DNA of 64,000 bases. Origin: Gliomastix tumulicola. Lineage: Eukaryota; Ascomycota; Sordariomycetes; Hypocreales; Bionectriaceae. Shown here piece after piece: positions 22,100 to 34,044 of the stretch; positions within the stretch are counted from its first letter, which is position 1; every line of letters starts with the position of its first letter. Position numbers and translations under genes: made by a program. The stretch spans positions 3,348,001 to 3,412,000 of the forward strand of contig BCHX01000007.1 in the NCBI GenBank assembly GCA_001599755.1, written 5' to 3'. The notes beneath the pieces were generated by a model. That model did no database searches. It was not told the DNA's origin and saw only the letters and a program-made list of their open reading frames with translations.

Positions 22100-25065
22100 G
22101 ATGGGTAGTTGTGTGTGTTGTGAAGATCCAAATATAAGGAGTGGAAAAAGAAGAACTGTGTATATAGACAGGGGAATCGATGGGTTGCAAGTATATACAA
22201 GATACCGATCAAGTCAGATCGACAGCTAAGGAATGACTAGGCAAAAACCAGTTGAACCGTGCAGAGCAGAAGAATCGAAGATCTCCTACTCGTCAAGGGC
22301 GAGATCAGCAGCGGTTTAAGTAGTCGACGACGACGGCCCTCCCCCCCCAGTCTCCTCATCTCTCGTCTCGAGGCCTTGGCCCGTGAGCGTAGCGGCCGAC
22401 CAAACCGGGACGGATGCCTGCCCGGATGGACGATGAGACTTGCCGTTTTGGAAGGTCGAGATACATGCTGCCGACGGCACATGTCCTCCTCGAGGCAAGG
22501 TGACGGCTGGGCGTGAGGAGAGCCCGCCCCGAGGTGACCAGATCACTTTCCCTGGTTCGATAAGGCCGGGTGGGTTGCAGCGAGAAGCACAGACAATGCA
22601 GGTCCCAAGCAGGGCATATGAGGGAATCGAGCAAGGATCAGAACAGGTGCTGCATGCAAGTAAACGCATCTGCAGCTTCTCTGCTAGGCACCCCCATACC
22701 GCTGTTCAGGCCAAACATGGCAAGGTCAGGGGGGGCCATCTTAGGAACCGTCCATGAGGCCATGAGCTCTGCCGGAAAAGGATGGTCAAGAGTCCAATGG
22801 GCGAGCTCCGGTGGATAGCGATGCAACGCTGCTGCAGGAACCCTGACCATCCGGACCGATATGCGCTGGTGCACGTGCGGGAGGCAGTTGATTAGCGTGC
22901 GGTGACCCCCTCTTGTTTCTCCTCTGTCAGTGTTTGGGTGCTCGGCACTTTGCTTGCTGGGAGAGGCAGTGATGTGCTCTGTCAGAAGCTGTGTGGGATC
23001 ATTCTGGGGGTGTCGATCAGTGCCGTTCTTCTCCTCCATCACGAGCTGCCTCACCGAGCGCATGCCGGAAGAGCCGCATGCCCCGTCCCAGCAGGCAGTG
23101 TCATAGGGCCCCCCAGGGGATATACAGGCTCCCTCTCAACTACCCATATGCTGCTTCCCAAATCGGTCGGGAGAGCAGGATGGGTATAACGTCGTCGCAT
23201 GCGCAAGACGCGGTGAAAAGCGCAATCACCCTAACCCTCATCCTCACAGGGCTCTCGCGGTGGCAAACCATCGGGCCTTCCTTTAGATGTTAGATCGTGG
23301 GATTTCCCAGGGGGCGAACATGGGTCGCAGTGCCGTGCGATAGCTCCAAGTTCATCCCAGCGCAGGTCTCTCATTGGACGGCGGGCGTCGAAGGATCATC
23401 TCGGAGGGAGCAAGCTTCCCAGATGTAGATTGCGATGTTTCCCTGTGTTGAAACGTAGCATGGAGGGGCCAGCCCAGGTCAGTCCTTCCCTCCCCTTCCC
23501 TCGTCTGGGTGACTGATGTGATTTCCAGTCACGCTTCTTTGCGCCTCATGTGGTTTGTCGGCCGAGTCGCTGCCTTCTCGCCTCCTTCATTCAGCAAGTC
23601 TGTCCGCTTGGCGCGTCGAGCTGTGGCTGCTGCAGTCTCTCCCTCGGGCCGTGCTTGGGCTGGTGAGCACTCTAATGCCTCGTCTTCGCACGCAACGGGA
23701 CAGGAAACAGGGCACCAGCTGCCTGAATTGGACCCCTGTTTTCTCCCCTAAATCAAAAGGGAACAGGGGGCCTCCAGGAGGGACCGAGTTTTTTTCCCCG
23801 AGTGCAAATTATGCCGGCAGCACGCATTCCAACCATGGTTTGTTTCAGTTACAAATCTGCCACTGCTTTTTCAGTGAGGTCGACTTGTGCATCTGCACCT
23901 TCACAAGGGTCACGCTGCTGATCGGAGGGGAATGGATGGATCATCGTGAGAATAGACATGCATCTCATCGGACACTGTGCAACATTGCACCACCACTAGA
24001 CTAGCAGGGATGGCTTGGGATCTTGCACCCGTGCTTTCTGGTCAGGGCGTCTCGCGAGATAAGCTGTCGAATGCACGACGTGATCGGATCCGTCCTGGAT
24101 GTGGTTTCTATTGTTCTTAATTAACCTCTCATCACCGCACTCTCAATCATCACCACCATATCGCCAGAGGGATGCCTTTTCCATGCTCACCTTATCATCA
24201 TCCAGTTCATCCGACACTGTCGTTGGCAGTGGCGGAGTCTGCTGGACGTCTGATGGTAGACGTTACATCGGCCTCTGTCGCTGTCTCTAGAGTGCGCTGT
24301 GTAGTCCGATGCCACCCTTCACCATTTCGAGCAGGTGATCGCTATCACGCCGGCTCTTCTCGTCCTTCCATATGGGAGTCTCTGGCAGAGCCGGGGCTTC
24401 GGCGCTTTTCCAGGGCGCGCTAGCCCAGTAAGCAAAGGTCAGCAGCGCTACGACGCGCTGTCCACAACAACTGGATCGTCGAGGGACGAGGTCACGCTGG
24501 TGATGGTTCCCCATGGGGACTGCTCATGATCGTGCTTTGTATGTCATGCATGACTAGTGAGAGAGGGAGATCTTTGCCGTCCATTTCATTTTTCTTCCAG
24601 TCTTTCTTTGTGGAATGTGTAGATTAACCCCATGGTTTTGGACATTGATACAGGGACAACGTACTGATGCTAAGCGACTGGCTGGACCCAAATACTGCTC
24701 AAGATGAGGGACAACCCGAGATTGGTCATGGCAGCCCCTAAAACTACAGGCAGTCTCACCACAACATGGCATGCCGGCGAGAGTATTTTGAATCTAACTT
24801 GACATTATTCTAGAAGGTGTAGCATGTCGTCGAGATCAAATGTTATTGCTCGACTCACGAGGCACAGTGATATAGGTTAGCACACTGGCGACGGACGGAG
24901 TTGCGGATGTATTTTCTTAACGCCGGCGGGGTATCACTGGGTCTACGGCCATGATCTCATTGTCAGCTGCATGTCTCGACTCCCTATAACATCACGCTCC
25001 TTATTGAATCACCTTTTGAATCATTACTGAATCATTTTTGAATCTGGGGAAACAAGAACACCAAA
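22100..25065. other. 3-kb stretch without a recognised gene
   Basis: Many short frames overlap on both strands, none with a known motif, signal peptide plus body, or consistent splice pattern. The left edge is the GH16 promoter, and the last 150 bases lead into the SDR gene. The stretch is not unusually AT-rich, so it does not look like RIP-mutated transposon DNA. A non-coding RNA or a fast-evolving gene cannot be excluded. Confidence 0.4.
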
Positions 25066-26025
25066 ATGACTGCAGCATCTGTCTTCGCCCCTGGCTCGAC
25101 CGCCCTCATCACCGGCGCAGCATCTGGCATCGGGTTGGCCATTGCTAAGCTATGCCACAGCAAGGGCATGAACCTCGTCCTCGTCGATGTTAACGCCGAT
25201 GGACTGGAAGCAGCTCGATCATCTATTTCCAACGACGCAGTGACCCATGTTCTGGATGTGTCTGTTCTCGAAGATTGGCGCACGTTGAAGGAGAAAGTCG
25301 CAGCCAAATCTTCCATTGAGCTCCTCGTCTTGAACGCTGCAAGGGGCTTGAGGGGCGGCTTCGGCGATGATGAGTACTTTCGAACTGTAAGATCAAGCAC
25401 AGCCTTTGCCTAAATGCGATGCAAGTCGAGCTGACTGCTAGAACAGACACTTGAGACCAACCTATTTGGAGTCATCCACGGTATCAACACGTTCCTGCCG
25501 GTGGTCAAGGAAGCCTCGACCTCGAAGCCATCGGCAATCGTCATCACCGGCAGCAAGCAGGGCATCACAAACCCACCGGGAAATCCAGCATACAATGCAT
25601 CCAAGGCTGCTGTTAAGTCACTTGCCGAGCAGCTCAGCTATGACTTGAAGGACACGAAGACAAGCGTCCACCTTCTGGTGCCGGGCTGGACATTTACAGG
25701 AATGGTATGCTCTCACTGTCTCCTATCTCGCTCTAATGGGATTGTTGAACTAATGATACGAACAAATCAATAGAGCCGCAATGCCAGTGGAGAGAAGCCA
25801 GCTGGGGCATGGGAGCCGTCTCAAGTTGCCGACTTCCTATACAAGAAGATGGACGAGGGCAAGTTCTACGTCATCTGCCCCGACAACGACGTGTCTGAAG
25901 AGACGGACAAGAAGCGCATACTGTGGACGGCTGGGGATGTGGTATACGAGCGACCTCCGCTCACCAGGTGGCGCGAGGAGTGGAAGAAAGAGGCGGCCGA
26001 GACAATGGACAAGACTGTTCTGTGA
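25066..26025 (+). CDS. Short-chain dehydrogenase/reductase
   Basis: Exons 25066..25386, 25447..25704 and 25774..26025 give 276 residues. Classical SDR marks are TGAASGIG (residues 16-23) for the cofactor, an acidic Asp after the second strand (VLVDVN, favouring NAD), LVLNAA, and the catalytic set Ser143, Tyr156 and Lys160 (Y-N-A-S-K). A GWTFTGM block follows. The substrate is unknown. The next gene downstream on the same strand, 364 bases away, is an MDR enoyl-reductase-like gene, so the two may serve one small pathway, though no synthase gene is present. Confidence 0.9.
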
Positions 26026-26389
26026 ATGAGGTAGATCTCGACGAGGCCGTGATTCCATAGGCCATGATTCCATAGGCCACGTTTTGTTAGCATCCGACCT
26101 AATGATATTTGGAATCAACCTCCTATGGCATGAATACGCGTAACTTGGAGCTCGCCTCGGGATGACGGAGGGAAGACCCGGAGCTTCGGCGACAAGTGGA
26201 CCTGATATGCCCGTTTAGAACCATCGACGTCAACGGCTCATCATACCTCCTCATTAGCTCCCTCACCCACTGCTTTAATATCTTGGGGTACGATGATACC
26301 TGATGCTTCCTCGTCGTAGCTCTTGATGGAATTTGTATTCCATTACTGCAGGTATATGTACTTCACCACGCCAGCGTGTTTCTAGAAAC
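26026..26389. other. Intergenic between SDR and MDR genes
   Basis: Contains a direct duplication of CCATAGGCCATGATT-like sequence near 26053-26080. It should hold the MDR promoter. No gene is seen. Confidence 0.35.
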
Positions 26390-27684
26390 ATGCTACCGCC
26401 GACAGCAGCTGCACTCGTGCAGCGAAACGGGACACTGTTCAAGGAGTCCATCTCGGTGCCCTCCCCTGCGGAGAATCAGGTCTTGGTCAAGGTCTCCTAC
26501 GTGGCACAGAATCCGACTGATGGTATGGCAAGGTGCTCTGATGAGTGGCAATGTGTACGTCGCTGACTGCTACACAGTCCAGTCATTTGACAAACGGGCA
26601 TTTGGCGACGGCGCCGTGCTTGGATGTGATTTCGTCGGCACGGTGGAGCAGGTCGGCCTTGGAGTGAAGAGACTGACCGTGGGGACCCTGATCGCCGGCC
26701 TAATCTGGGGAGGTGAGGGTATCGTGATCAAATCCCGATGACACTAGTCTGACTCGACCTCATAGGCGAGATCCAAGGTCTCGGCGGTTTCAGCGAGTAT
26801 ACGCTCGCAGATGAAAAGATCTGCTTCCCGCTGCCTGAAGGGACAGATCCTGCCCGGGCTGCAACCGTCCCTCTGGCTTCCTGTACAGCTTGGCTAGCTC
26901 TGTTCTCTAGGGGCTGTCTGAACATCAATCGTCAGACGGCTACGGCGGAGTCAGTGCTCATTTGGGGCGGAAGCTGTGAGTATTCCTCCAGCGAAATGGA
27001 CCGACCCGGCGTGTTAATGGATGAATGATACTCACACGATTAACAGCTAGCGTCGGGCAATTTGCGATCCAGATTGCAGCTCTCTACGGCCTCAACGTGG
27101 TAGCGACATGCAGTGAGGCCAACCACGGGCAAGCTCTTGTGCTGGGAGCAAAGCACGTGTTCGATTACAAGGACCCAGATGTCGTGAAGAAGATCCAAGC
27201 AGCGGTGCCGGACCTTGGATATGTCTTCGACACTATTGGCACCAACACCACGTCCGTAACGGCATCTCGGGCTATCAGAGCTTCTGGCGGAAGCTTATGT
27301 ACTGTCCGGCCGGGCAAGACGTTCACTGACGATGTCGCTTCACACGTCCAAGTCACTGATGTCCTCGTCTGGACCGCATTTCTCAAAGACCATAGCTATG
27401 GCAGCTTCAAATGGCCGGTGAGTAGTGAGATGCAAGCTATATTCTCACTGAACAAGACGCAGCTAACGCTTCGTGACTGAACAAAGGCTAGCAAGGAGGA
27501 CCATGAGCTTGCAGCGGAGCTATTCGAGAAACTACCCTTCTGGCTGGTCGACGGCAGAGTTAAGCCAAACCAGCCCAAGATCCTCCACGGAGGGCTGCAG
27601 GACGTGGTCAAGGGGTTCCAAGAGTATCGGGATGGAACTGTCTCGAACTATAAGATCGTGTACAAGTTAGAGCAGGCCGCGTAA
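26390..27684 (+). CDS. Medium-chain dehydrogenase/reductase, enoyl-reductase (ToxD/LovC-like)
   Basis: Five exons (26390..26522, 26578..26712, 26766..26975, 27047..27417, 27487..27684) give 348 residues with all phases matching. The GroES-like N-terminus has VKVSYVAQNPTDVQSFDKR and GCDFVGTVEQVG. The NADP-binding part has GGSSSVGQFAIQIA, and the C-terminus ends in GFQEYRDGTVSNYKIVYKL. Zinc ligands are absent, as in enoyl reductases of the trans-acting LovC or stand-alone ToxD type. These reduce C=C bonds of polyketide or other unsaturated intermediates. No polyketide synthase lies in this window, so the substrate stays open. Confidence 0.88.
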
Positions 27685-28312
27685 AGGCCACATGGGGCCG
27701 GTTCAGCCCCCCCGTTGGACTGATAATGTGAGAGAGACTAGCAACAAGCTCTCATGTACTGCCGAGATAGCGGATGTGCTCTTCTGCGGAAACAGTGCTG
27801 TAATATTTGACCAGCTGATCGACTGCACACACAAACTTTGCCCTACGGGAGGTCCCGATGATGAATGACGACAGAGTGGTGCTACACCAACTCACCGCAC
27901 TACGAAACCTTCCTACCACAACAACCAGCTATCAGCGTCTCGACTGTGAAGTCGCTAGGATATCTCGGCACAAACGTGAGCGCATCTCCCAGCTAAAACA
28001 TACTTCGGGCCTAACTGCGAACCTTCGAAAGAGTCGGATATCTCGGCCAGCCTTCATAGGCCAGAGTCTTCCCTTCGGTATGCGTGCGCTGGCCGCCGTC
28101 CAGGGACCGAGGGTGTTTCCCGTACCATCCGTCCAAATACCAGTGTCTGTCTAGAGACACAAACGTGGGTATTGAGTCCCGTGTAGCCGGGAGGGGGGAA
28201 AACTCAATGGCGGCCGTGTTATATACCTGGTCTGCGCCTGAGTGTTTTTCTGGTGGGAGACTCGCCCTCCTGTTTCTGCTCGCCCACACCGTACCAAGCA
28301 AGCCAGCCAGCA
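27685..28312. promoter_or_regulatory. Promoter region of the H+-ATPase gene
   Basis: About 0.6 kb upstream of the ATPase start. GGATATCTCGGC occurs twice (near 27958 and 28037), 79 bases apart, a possible repeated binding site. No gene is recognised. Confidence 0.4.
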
Positions 28313-31300
28313 ATGTTCAATAGATTCCACCACCAGCACAAGCAGCAGCCGTATCCTCCGGGGACGGGCACCAACGGCCACAATGGCGGCGACCTGGAAG
28401 CCAGCCGCCAGAACGGCGAGCCGTCCAACAGCACCGACACGGAGAACCTGAGCGAGTACGTCGCTCTGGACCGCTACATCAGCACGTTCCGCGAGGACGG
28501 CAGCCGTCCCGGCGACGAGGATCCCAATGCGAAAGCCAGGAGGATCCCCTGGTGGAAGTTCTGGAAGTCGGCGCCGCCCACGACGGAGGAGGAGCGGCCG
28601 GAGGACAAGGATATCTTCCCTGACAGCTGGCTGGACTCGGACATCCATGCGGGCATCCCGGACACGGAGATTGACGTGCGACGGAGGCGTATGGGGTGGA
28701 ATGAGTTGACGTCGGAGAAGGAGAATCCGGTGATGAAGTTCCTGAGCTACTTTACCGGGCCGATCCTTTACGGTGAGTATCGTATTACCATTCTCATCAC
28801 TCCGAGATGGTGCTGACATGGTGTAGTCATGGAAATTGCGGCTATCCTGGCCCTTGGCCTGGGCGACTGGGTGGACTTTGGTGTCATCTGCGGTATCCTT
28901 CTTCTCAACGCGTTTGTCGGATTCTACCAGGAGAAGCAGGCCGCCGACGTCGTTGCCAGTCTCAAGGGCGACATTGCCATGCGCTGTACGGTCGTGCGCG
29001 GCGGGCAGAAGTCGAATATTCTCGCGAGAGAGCTCGTCCCCGGTGACATCGTGAGTATTCTACGTTGTCTGATCGCCATGAATGATAGAGCAGCATCGTG
29101 GTCTGACATAGACATCAGATCATCCTCCAAGAAGGTGACACATGCCCTGCCGACGCGCAGCTTATCTGCGACTTCGACATGCCCGAGGACTTTGACGTGT
29201 ACAAGCAGCTCCGCGCAGAAGACAAGCTCGAGCGCGGCGGATCAGATCACGAGGAGTCTGGCGACGAGGAGAAGCGTCGTGACAGTCGCCGCGACTCGAC
29301 GTATCTGCTCGCCGGTCATCGCAACAGGCCGATCGTGGCTGTCGATCAGTCAGCCATCACTGGCGAGTCCCTCGCTGTCGAGAAGTACATGGGCGATGTG
29401 GTCTACTACACGACAGGCTGCAAGAGAGGCAAGGCGTACGCCATCGTGACAGCGACAGCCAAGCACTCCTTCGTCGGTCGCACGGCAGATCTTGTCCAGG
29501 GAGCCAAAGATCAGGGCCACTTCAAGGCTGTGATGAACAATATCGGAACGGCTCTGCTTGTGCTCGTCACGTTCTGGATCTTGATCTCGTGGATTGGTGC
29601 CTTCTTCCACAATCTGGGCATCGCCAATCCTGGGTCGCAGAATCTGCTGCATTACGCACTTATCCTGATGATCATCGGTGTCCCTGTCGGTCTTCCTGTT
29701 GTCACTACGACGACTCTGGCTGTCGGTGCCGCGTATCTCGCCAAGCGCAAGGCCATTGTCCAGAAGCTCACGGCCATCGAGTCCCTTGCTGTACGTGTCA
29801 TCTTTCCTCTCATGCGTCTATGATAGTAGCTAACACACCTCCAGGGCGTCGACATCCTCTGCTCCGACAAAACAGGCACGCTGACGGCCAACAAACTCAG
29901 CATCCGCGACCCCTTCGTCTCCGAAGGCGAAGATGCAGACTGGATGATGGCCGTCGCCGCGCTCGCCTCGTCGCACAACTTCAAGTCTCTCGACCCCATC
30001 GACAAAGTCACCATCCTGACGCTCAAGAAGTACCCGCGCGCCCGCGAGATCCTCCAGCAGGGGTGGACGACGGAGAAGTTCACGCCCTTTGACCCCGTCT
30101 CGAAGCGCATCACGGCCGTCTGCCGGCTCGGCGACGATCAATATACGTGTGCTAAGGGTGCACCGAGGGCCATTCTCACGTTGTCGAACTGCAGTCCTGA
30201 GGTCGCGCAATTGTATAAGGAGAAGGCGCAGGAGTTTGCGCGTCGTGGGTTTCGGTCTCTGGGTGTGGCGGTGAAGAAGAATGACGGAGACTGGGAGCTG
30301 CTCGGTCTGCTGTCCATGTTTGATCCGCCTCGTGATGACACGGCGCAGACCATTCTCGAGGCGTCGCAGCTGGGCGTGCCCGTCAAGATGCTCACGGGCG
30401 ATGCCATTGCCATTGCTAAGGAGACGTGCAAGATGCTGGCGCTTGGCACGCGTGTGTACAACTCGGAGCGTCTGATTCATGGCGGGCTGTCGGGTACTGT
30501 GCAACACGACTTTGTTGAGAAGGCAGACGGCTTCGCCGAGGTGTTTCCCGAGCACAAGTACAGGGTCGTCGAGATGCTGCAGCAGCGTGGCCATCTGACA
30601 GCCATGACAGGCGACGGAGTCAATGACGCCCCTTCGCTCAAGAAGGCCGACTGTGGGATCGCTGTTGAGGGTGCATCTGAGGCAGCTCAGGCAGCAGCTG
30701 ACATCGTCTTCCTGGCCCCTGGCCTCAGCACCATCGTGCTGGCCATCAAGACGGCGCGCCAGATCTTCCAGCGCATGAAGGCGTACATCCAGTACCGCAT
30801 CGCGCTCTGCCTGCACCTGGAGATCTACCTCGTCACATCCATGATCATCATCAACGAGACCATCCGCGTCGAGCTCATCGTCTTCCTCGCGCTCTTCGCC
30901 GACCTGGCCACCGTCGCCGTCGCCTACGACAACGCGCACTTCGACCCGCGGCCCGTGGAGTGGCAGCTGCCCAAGATCTGGATCATGAGCGTCATCCTGG
31001 GCGCGCTGCTCGCCGTGGGCACGTGGATCGTCCGCGGCAGCATGTACCTGCCCAACGGCGGCATCGTGCAGAACTTCGGCTCCGTGCAGGAGATCCTGTT
31101 CCTCGAGGTCGCGCTGACGGAGAACTGGCTCATCTTCGTGACGCGCGGCGCGCGGACGTGGCCCTCGTGGCAGCTCATCGGGGCCATCTTCGGCGTGGAC
31201 GTCATCGCGACCATCTTCTGTCTGTTCGGCTGGCTCTCCGGCAACGGCGAGGTGGATAATCCGCGGGATCACTTCAACCAGCGACGCGACGGCTGGACGG

Positions 31301-31557
31301 ATGTCGTTACTGTGGTCGTCATCTGGCTGTACAGCTTCGGCGTGACCGTCTTCATCGCCATCGTCTACCTCATCCTGAACAAGGTCCGCTGGCTCAATGA
31401 TCTCGGCCGCAAGGACCGCAATGCCAAGGACCCCGTGCTCGAGAACATCATTGGACAGCTGCAGAAGCTGGCGATTGAGCACGAGCAGGACAAGAAGACG
31501 GGCAACAGCAGGTACATGCTGGTGGAGAAGGCGAATGAGTCGGACGAGGAGCTGTGA
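28313..31557 (+). CDS. Plasma-membrane H+-ATPase, P-type IIIA, second-isoform type
   Basis: Exons 28313..28772, 28827..29050, 29119..29790 and 29845..31557 give 1022 residues. P-type marks are TGES in the actuator domain, DKTGTLT with the phosphorylated Asp460, KGAP for nucleotide binding, MLTGD and TGDGVNDAPSL. Ten membrane segments fit the usual pattern, and RLNDLGR-like RWLNDLGRKDR marks the C-tail. The enzyme pumps protons out of the cell using ATP. It has a long charged N-terminus (over 100 residues, His/Gln-rich start) and an acidic insertion after the second cytoplasmic strand (ERGGSDHEESGDEEKRRD), so it resembles the PMA2-like paralogue more than the main PMA1. It is intact. Confidence 0.94.
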
Positions 31558-31816
31558 GAGGCGCAAGAAAAGACAGACAGACAGACAGACCCCATTTATT
31601 TTTTAGGCAGACACGCACGCTGGAGATGGTGCTGGATGGATTTATTTATTTATGTAGTTATTCGGTATTTCGGTTAGTGATTGATGCCTGTTCGGTGTGG
31701 CGCAGACAGCAGTAATATCAGTATAAGAACGCGTAAGAGCCAGCATTTTCAGCCGCACTGGAGCACTGTCCTTTCCCACCTCCATGACCTGACGACGATA
31801 CACTTCAATCGACACC

Positions 31817-32488
31817 ATGTTCAAGCTTAAGAGCAGCAAAGATGCCAGCTTGAAAAGCACGGGCTCCGGCTCCGGCACCAATACAGAGCCCCTGGTCGAC
31901 CCCGCGATAGAGCGCAGCGCCAATCTGTGGGAATTCGTCCACCGGGGCCTCTACAAATCCCACCCGAAGCTGGACGCGTCCCGCCTGGAGCTGCTAAACG
32001 CGCTCTGTGACGGCGCAGGCGCAACGCTCGACAAATCCGGCCCAGGCTCCCTCAAGCTCGGCCCCCTCGAAAAGGCGCTCACCTTTGGATCGCGCACGAC
32101 GTCTCACACCGGGCTCGACGTCCTCCGCCTGCACAAGGGCAGCTCCCAGGCCATCAAGGACGCCGTCATCGAGACCCTGGAAGCGTACAGCAGGGAGGTC
32201 GAGGCCGTGGACCAGATCGAGCTCACGCTCCGGGAGAGGCAGGTCGGCTTCCGCGAGCCCGAGGAGAAGGACTGGACGGACACGTGGGCCGAGCTCCAGT
32301 CCCGCGTCGAGTCGACGGGCAACAGGCTGCTGCACTTCCACGTCAAGCTGCGCGTGCTGCAGCTCGACATCGAGAAGGACGCTGTGGTCAACGAGCTCGA
32401 TCCGGCCGATGGATGGGTCGTCTTCCGGCATATCCTGTATCCGCCTGTGCACCGCAAGATCAGCTCGTTTGCGAGCAGTGCGTTCTGA
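31817..32488 (+). CDS. Hypothetical protein, 223 residues
   Basis: An intronless frame with a good ATG context (ACACCATGTTC). The start is Lys/Ser-rich, followed by a Gly/Ser linker and then a mostly helical region with LDKSGPGSLKLGPL, an Arg/Glu-rich helix (TLRERQVGFREPEE) and a C-terminal WVVFRHILYPPVHRKI. There is no signal peptide or membrane segment. I do not recognise a family. GC and codon use match the ATPase gene 259 bases upstream on the same strand, so it is probably a real gene. Confidence 0.65.
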   Translation: MFKLKSSKDASLKSTGSGSGTNTEPLVDPAIERSANLWEFVHRGLYKSHPKLDASRLELLNALCDGAGATLDKSGPGSLKLGPLEKALTFGSRTTSHTGLDVLRLHKGSSQAIKDAVIETLEAYSREVEAVDQIELTLRERQVGFREPEEKDWTDTWAELQSRVESTGNRLLHFHVKLRVLQLDIEKDAVVNELDPADGWVVFRHILYPPVHRKISSFASSAF

Positions 32489-32890
32489 GGGGGGAGGGAG
32501 GAGGGGAGGGATCCTTTCATCCCTTCAATCCCTGTTTCCCCCTCATTCTCATGTAACCTTGGATTCGGGCCTTATCCGGTGCTGATGCGCCTTGGCCCGC
32601 GATACACCTTTTGTTTCCGGCCAAATGACTAGCGAATACTACGCTGATGATATCACCGGTGGCGCGTGGGGAGTGATTTTGCACCGAAGGTCGTATTCAT
32701 CGTCGTTTGCGGCCTGAAGCACTCCCCGCATTGATCGTCGGCGTCACATGGAGAGACGAGCGCCGTCCCCGGATTTTCCACTGGTGGCGGGCGTGTTCTT
32801 GGATTTGATTATTTATCTGTAACTCGATGCCCAATAAATAATTGATGTATTCACAGCAATGAGAAGCCCATGTTCATGCACGTCGCGAAA
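32489..32890. other. Intergenic before GH43 gene
   Basis: Promoter of the GH43 gene, ending in an AT-rich part (32800-32850). No gene is seen. Confidence 0.35.
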
Positions 32891-33908
32891 ATGAAGTCCC
32901 TCCTCCCCCTGCTCCTCTCGCCGTTGATCGGTGGTGCTGTCGGCTCCCCAACGCTTTTCTCCAGGAAAGATATTGGGCCAAACCCCATCCACGATGAAGG
33001 ATGGTATGAGAGGCCAAACGGCGGCCACATCCACCGTCTAATACATTAGCTAACCGCTCTCCAGGTACGCAGACCCCGACGCCATCAAGGTGGGCGACAG
33101 CTACTGGATCTACGCCACCGTCTCCATCGCCTTTGGTGACCAGACCTGGTTTGAAGCATTCGAGAGCAAAGACCTCGTGACCTGGACGAAGCACGAGAAG
33201 GTCTTCACCGCGGAGAGCTCAGCATGGGCCGTAGATTCCTTCTGGGCGCCCTGCACCGTCGAGAAGGACGGCAAGTTCTACCTCTACTACACGGCGAACA
33301 ACCCCGTGGAGGACGCCAAGATCAACGGCATCGGCGTTGCAGTAGCGGATTCACCTGGAGGGCCCTTCGTGGAGCTGCTTGACCATCCCATGGTCGGTGA
33401 GATGGTCAACAATGCCGATGCCATGGATCAGCAGGTCTTCTTCGACGACGACGGCAAGATTTACTTGATCTGGGGCGGTAGCCGGGTGAACATTGCCCCG
33501 CTGAACGAGGACATGGTCACGATCGAGGACTGGGAGGATGGCTCTGGGCCTATTGACATCAGCCCGAATGAGGGCTTCGGCGAGGGCTCGTACATTATCA
33601 AGCACAACGGGACGTACTACTTCATGTGGTCAGAGGGCGGATACGGCACTCCTGACTACCGCGTCGCCTACGCGAAGTCGGAGTCTATCACCGGACCGTT
33701 CAACCGCATCGGGCTGATCTTGTCGAAGGATGATATCGTGGCGGACGGACCAGGTCACCACTCCATCTTCAGTGATGACGAGGGGCAGTTCTACATTGTT
33801 TATCACCGTCGGTTCATCGGGGACGATGTGGCAGACAACCGTGTTCTTGCGGTGGACAAGTTCTTTTTCAACGAGGATGGGTCGATTGAGCCGGTGGTCA
33901 TGACGTAG
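32891..33908 (+). CDS. GH43-family glycoside hydrolase, secreted
   Basis: Exons 32891..33003 and 33065..33908 give 318 residues. The start used gives a clean signal peptide (MKSLLPLLLSPLIGGAVG). In-frame ATGs at 32870 and 32876 would only lengthen it. The five-bladed propeller marks are YADPD with the base Asp41, DSFWAPCTVEKDGKFYLYY, DQQVFFDDDGKIYLIWGG and the acid Glu in GEGSYIIKHNGTYY, plus a calcium-type GHHS later. GH43 enzymes release arabinose, xylose or related sugars from hemicellulose and pectin. The exact activity is not predictable here. A protein kinase gene lies 3' on the opposite strand. Confidence 0.9.
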
Positions 33909-34044
33909 ATCTGTTCTTGTATGGAAAGAGATACACAGTTGCTGGACCCCTCCTCTCTATGACAGTTGCAGTCTCCTGAACGCAGCTACTACAAATAATA
34001 AAAGCGGCTTGAGATCTAGTAGAACTCTGATGACACACATGTAT

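Noticed and set aside
25066..27684. A polyketide or other secondary-metabolite cluster around the SDR and enoyl reductase
   Set aside because: No synthase, NRPS, terpene cyclase or P450 is near; the flanks are a proton pump and a gene-free stretch.
29830..31566. 578-codon minus-strand frame opposite the H+-ATPase
   Set aside because: Antisense shadow in a conserved exon; composition is rich in Arg, Glu and Leu without domains.
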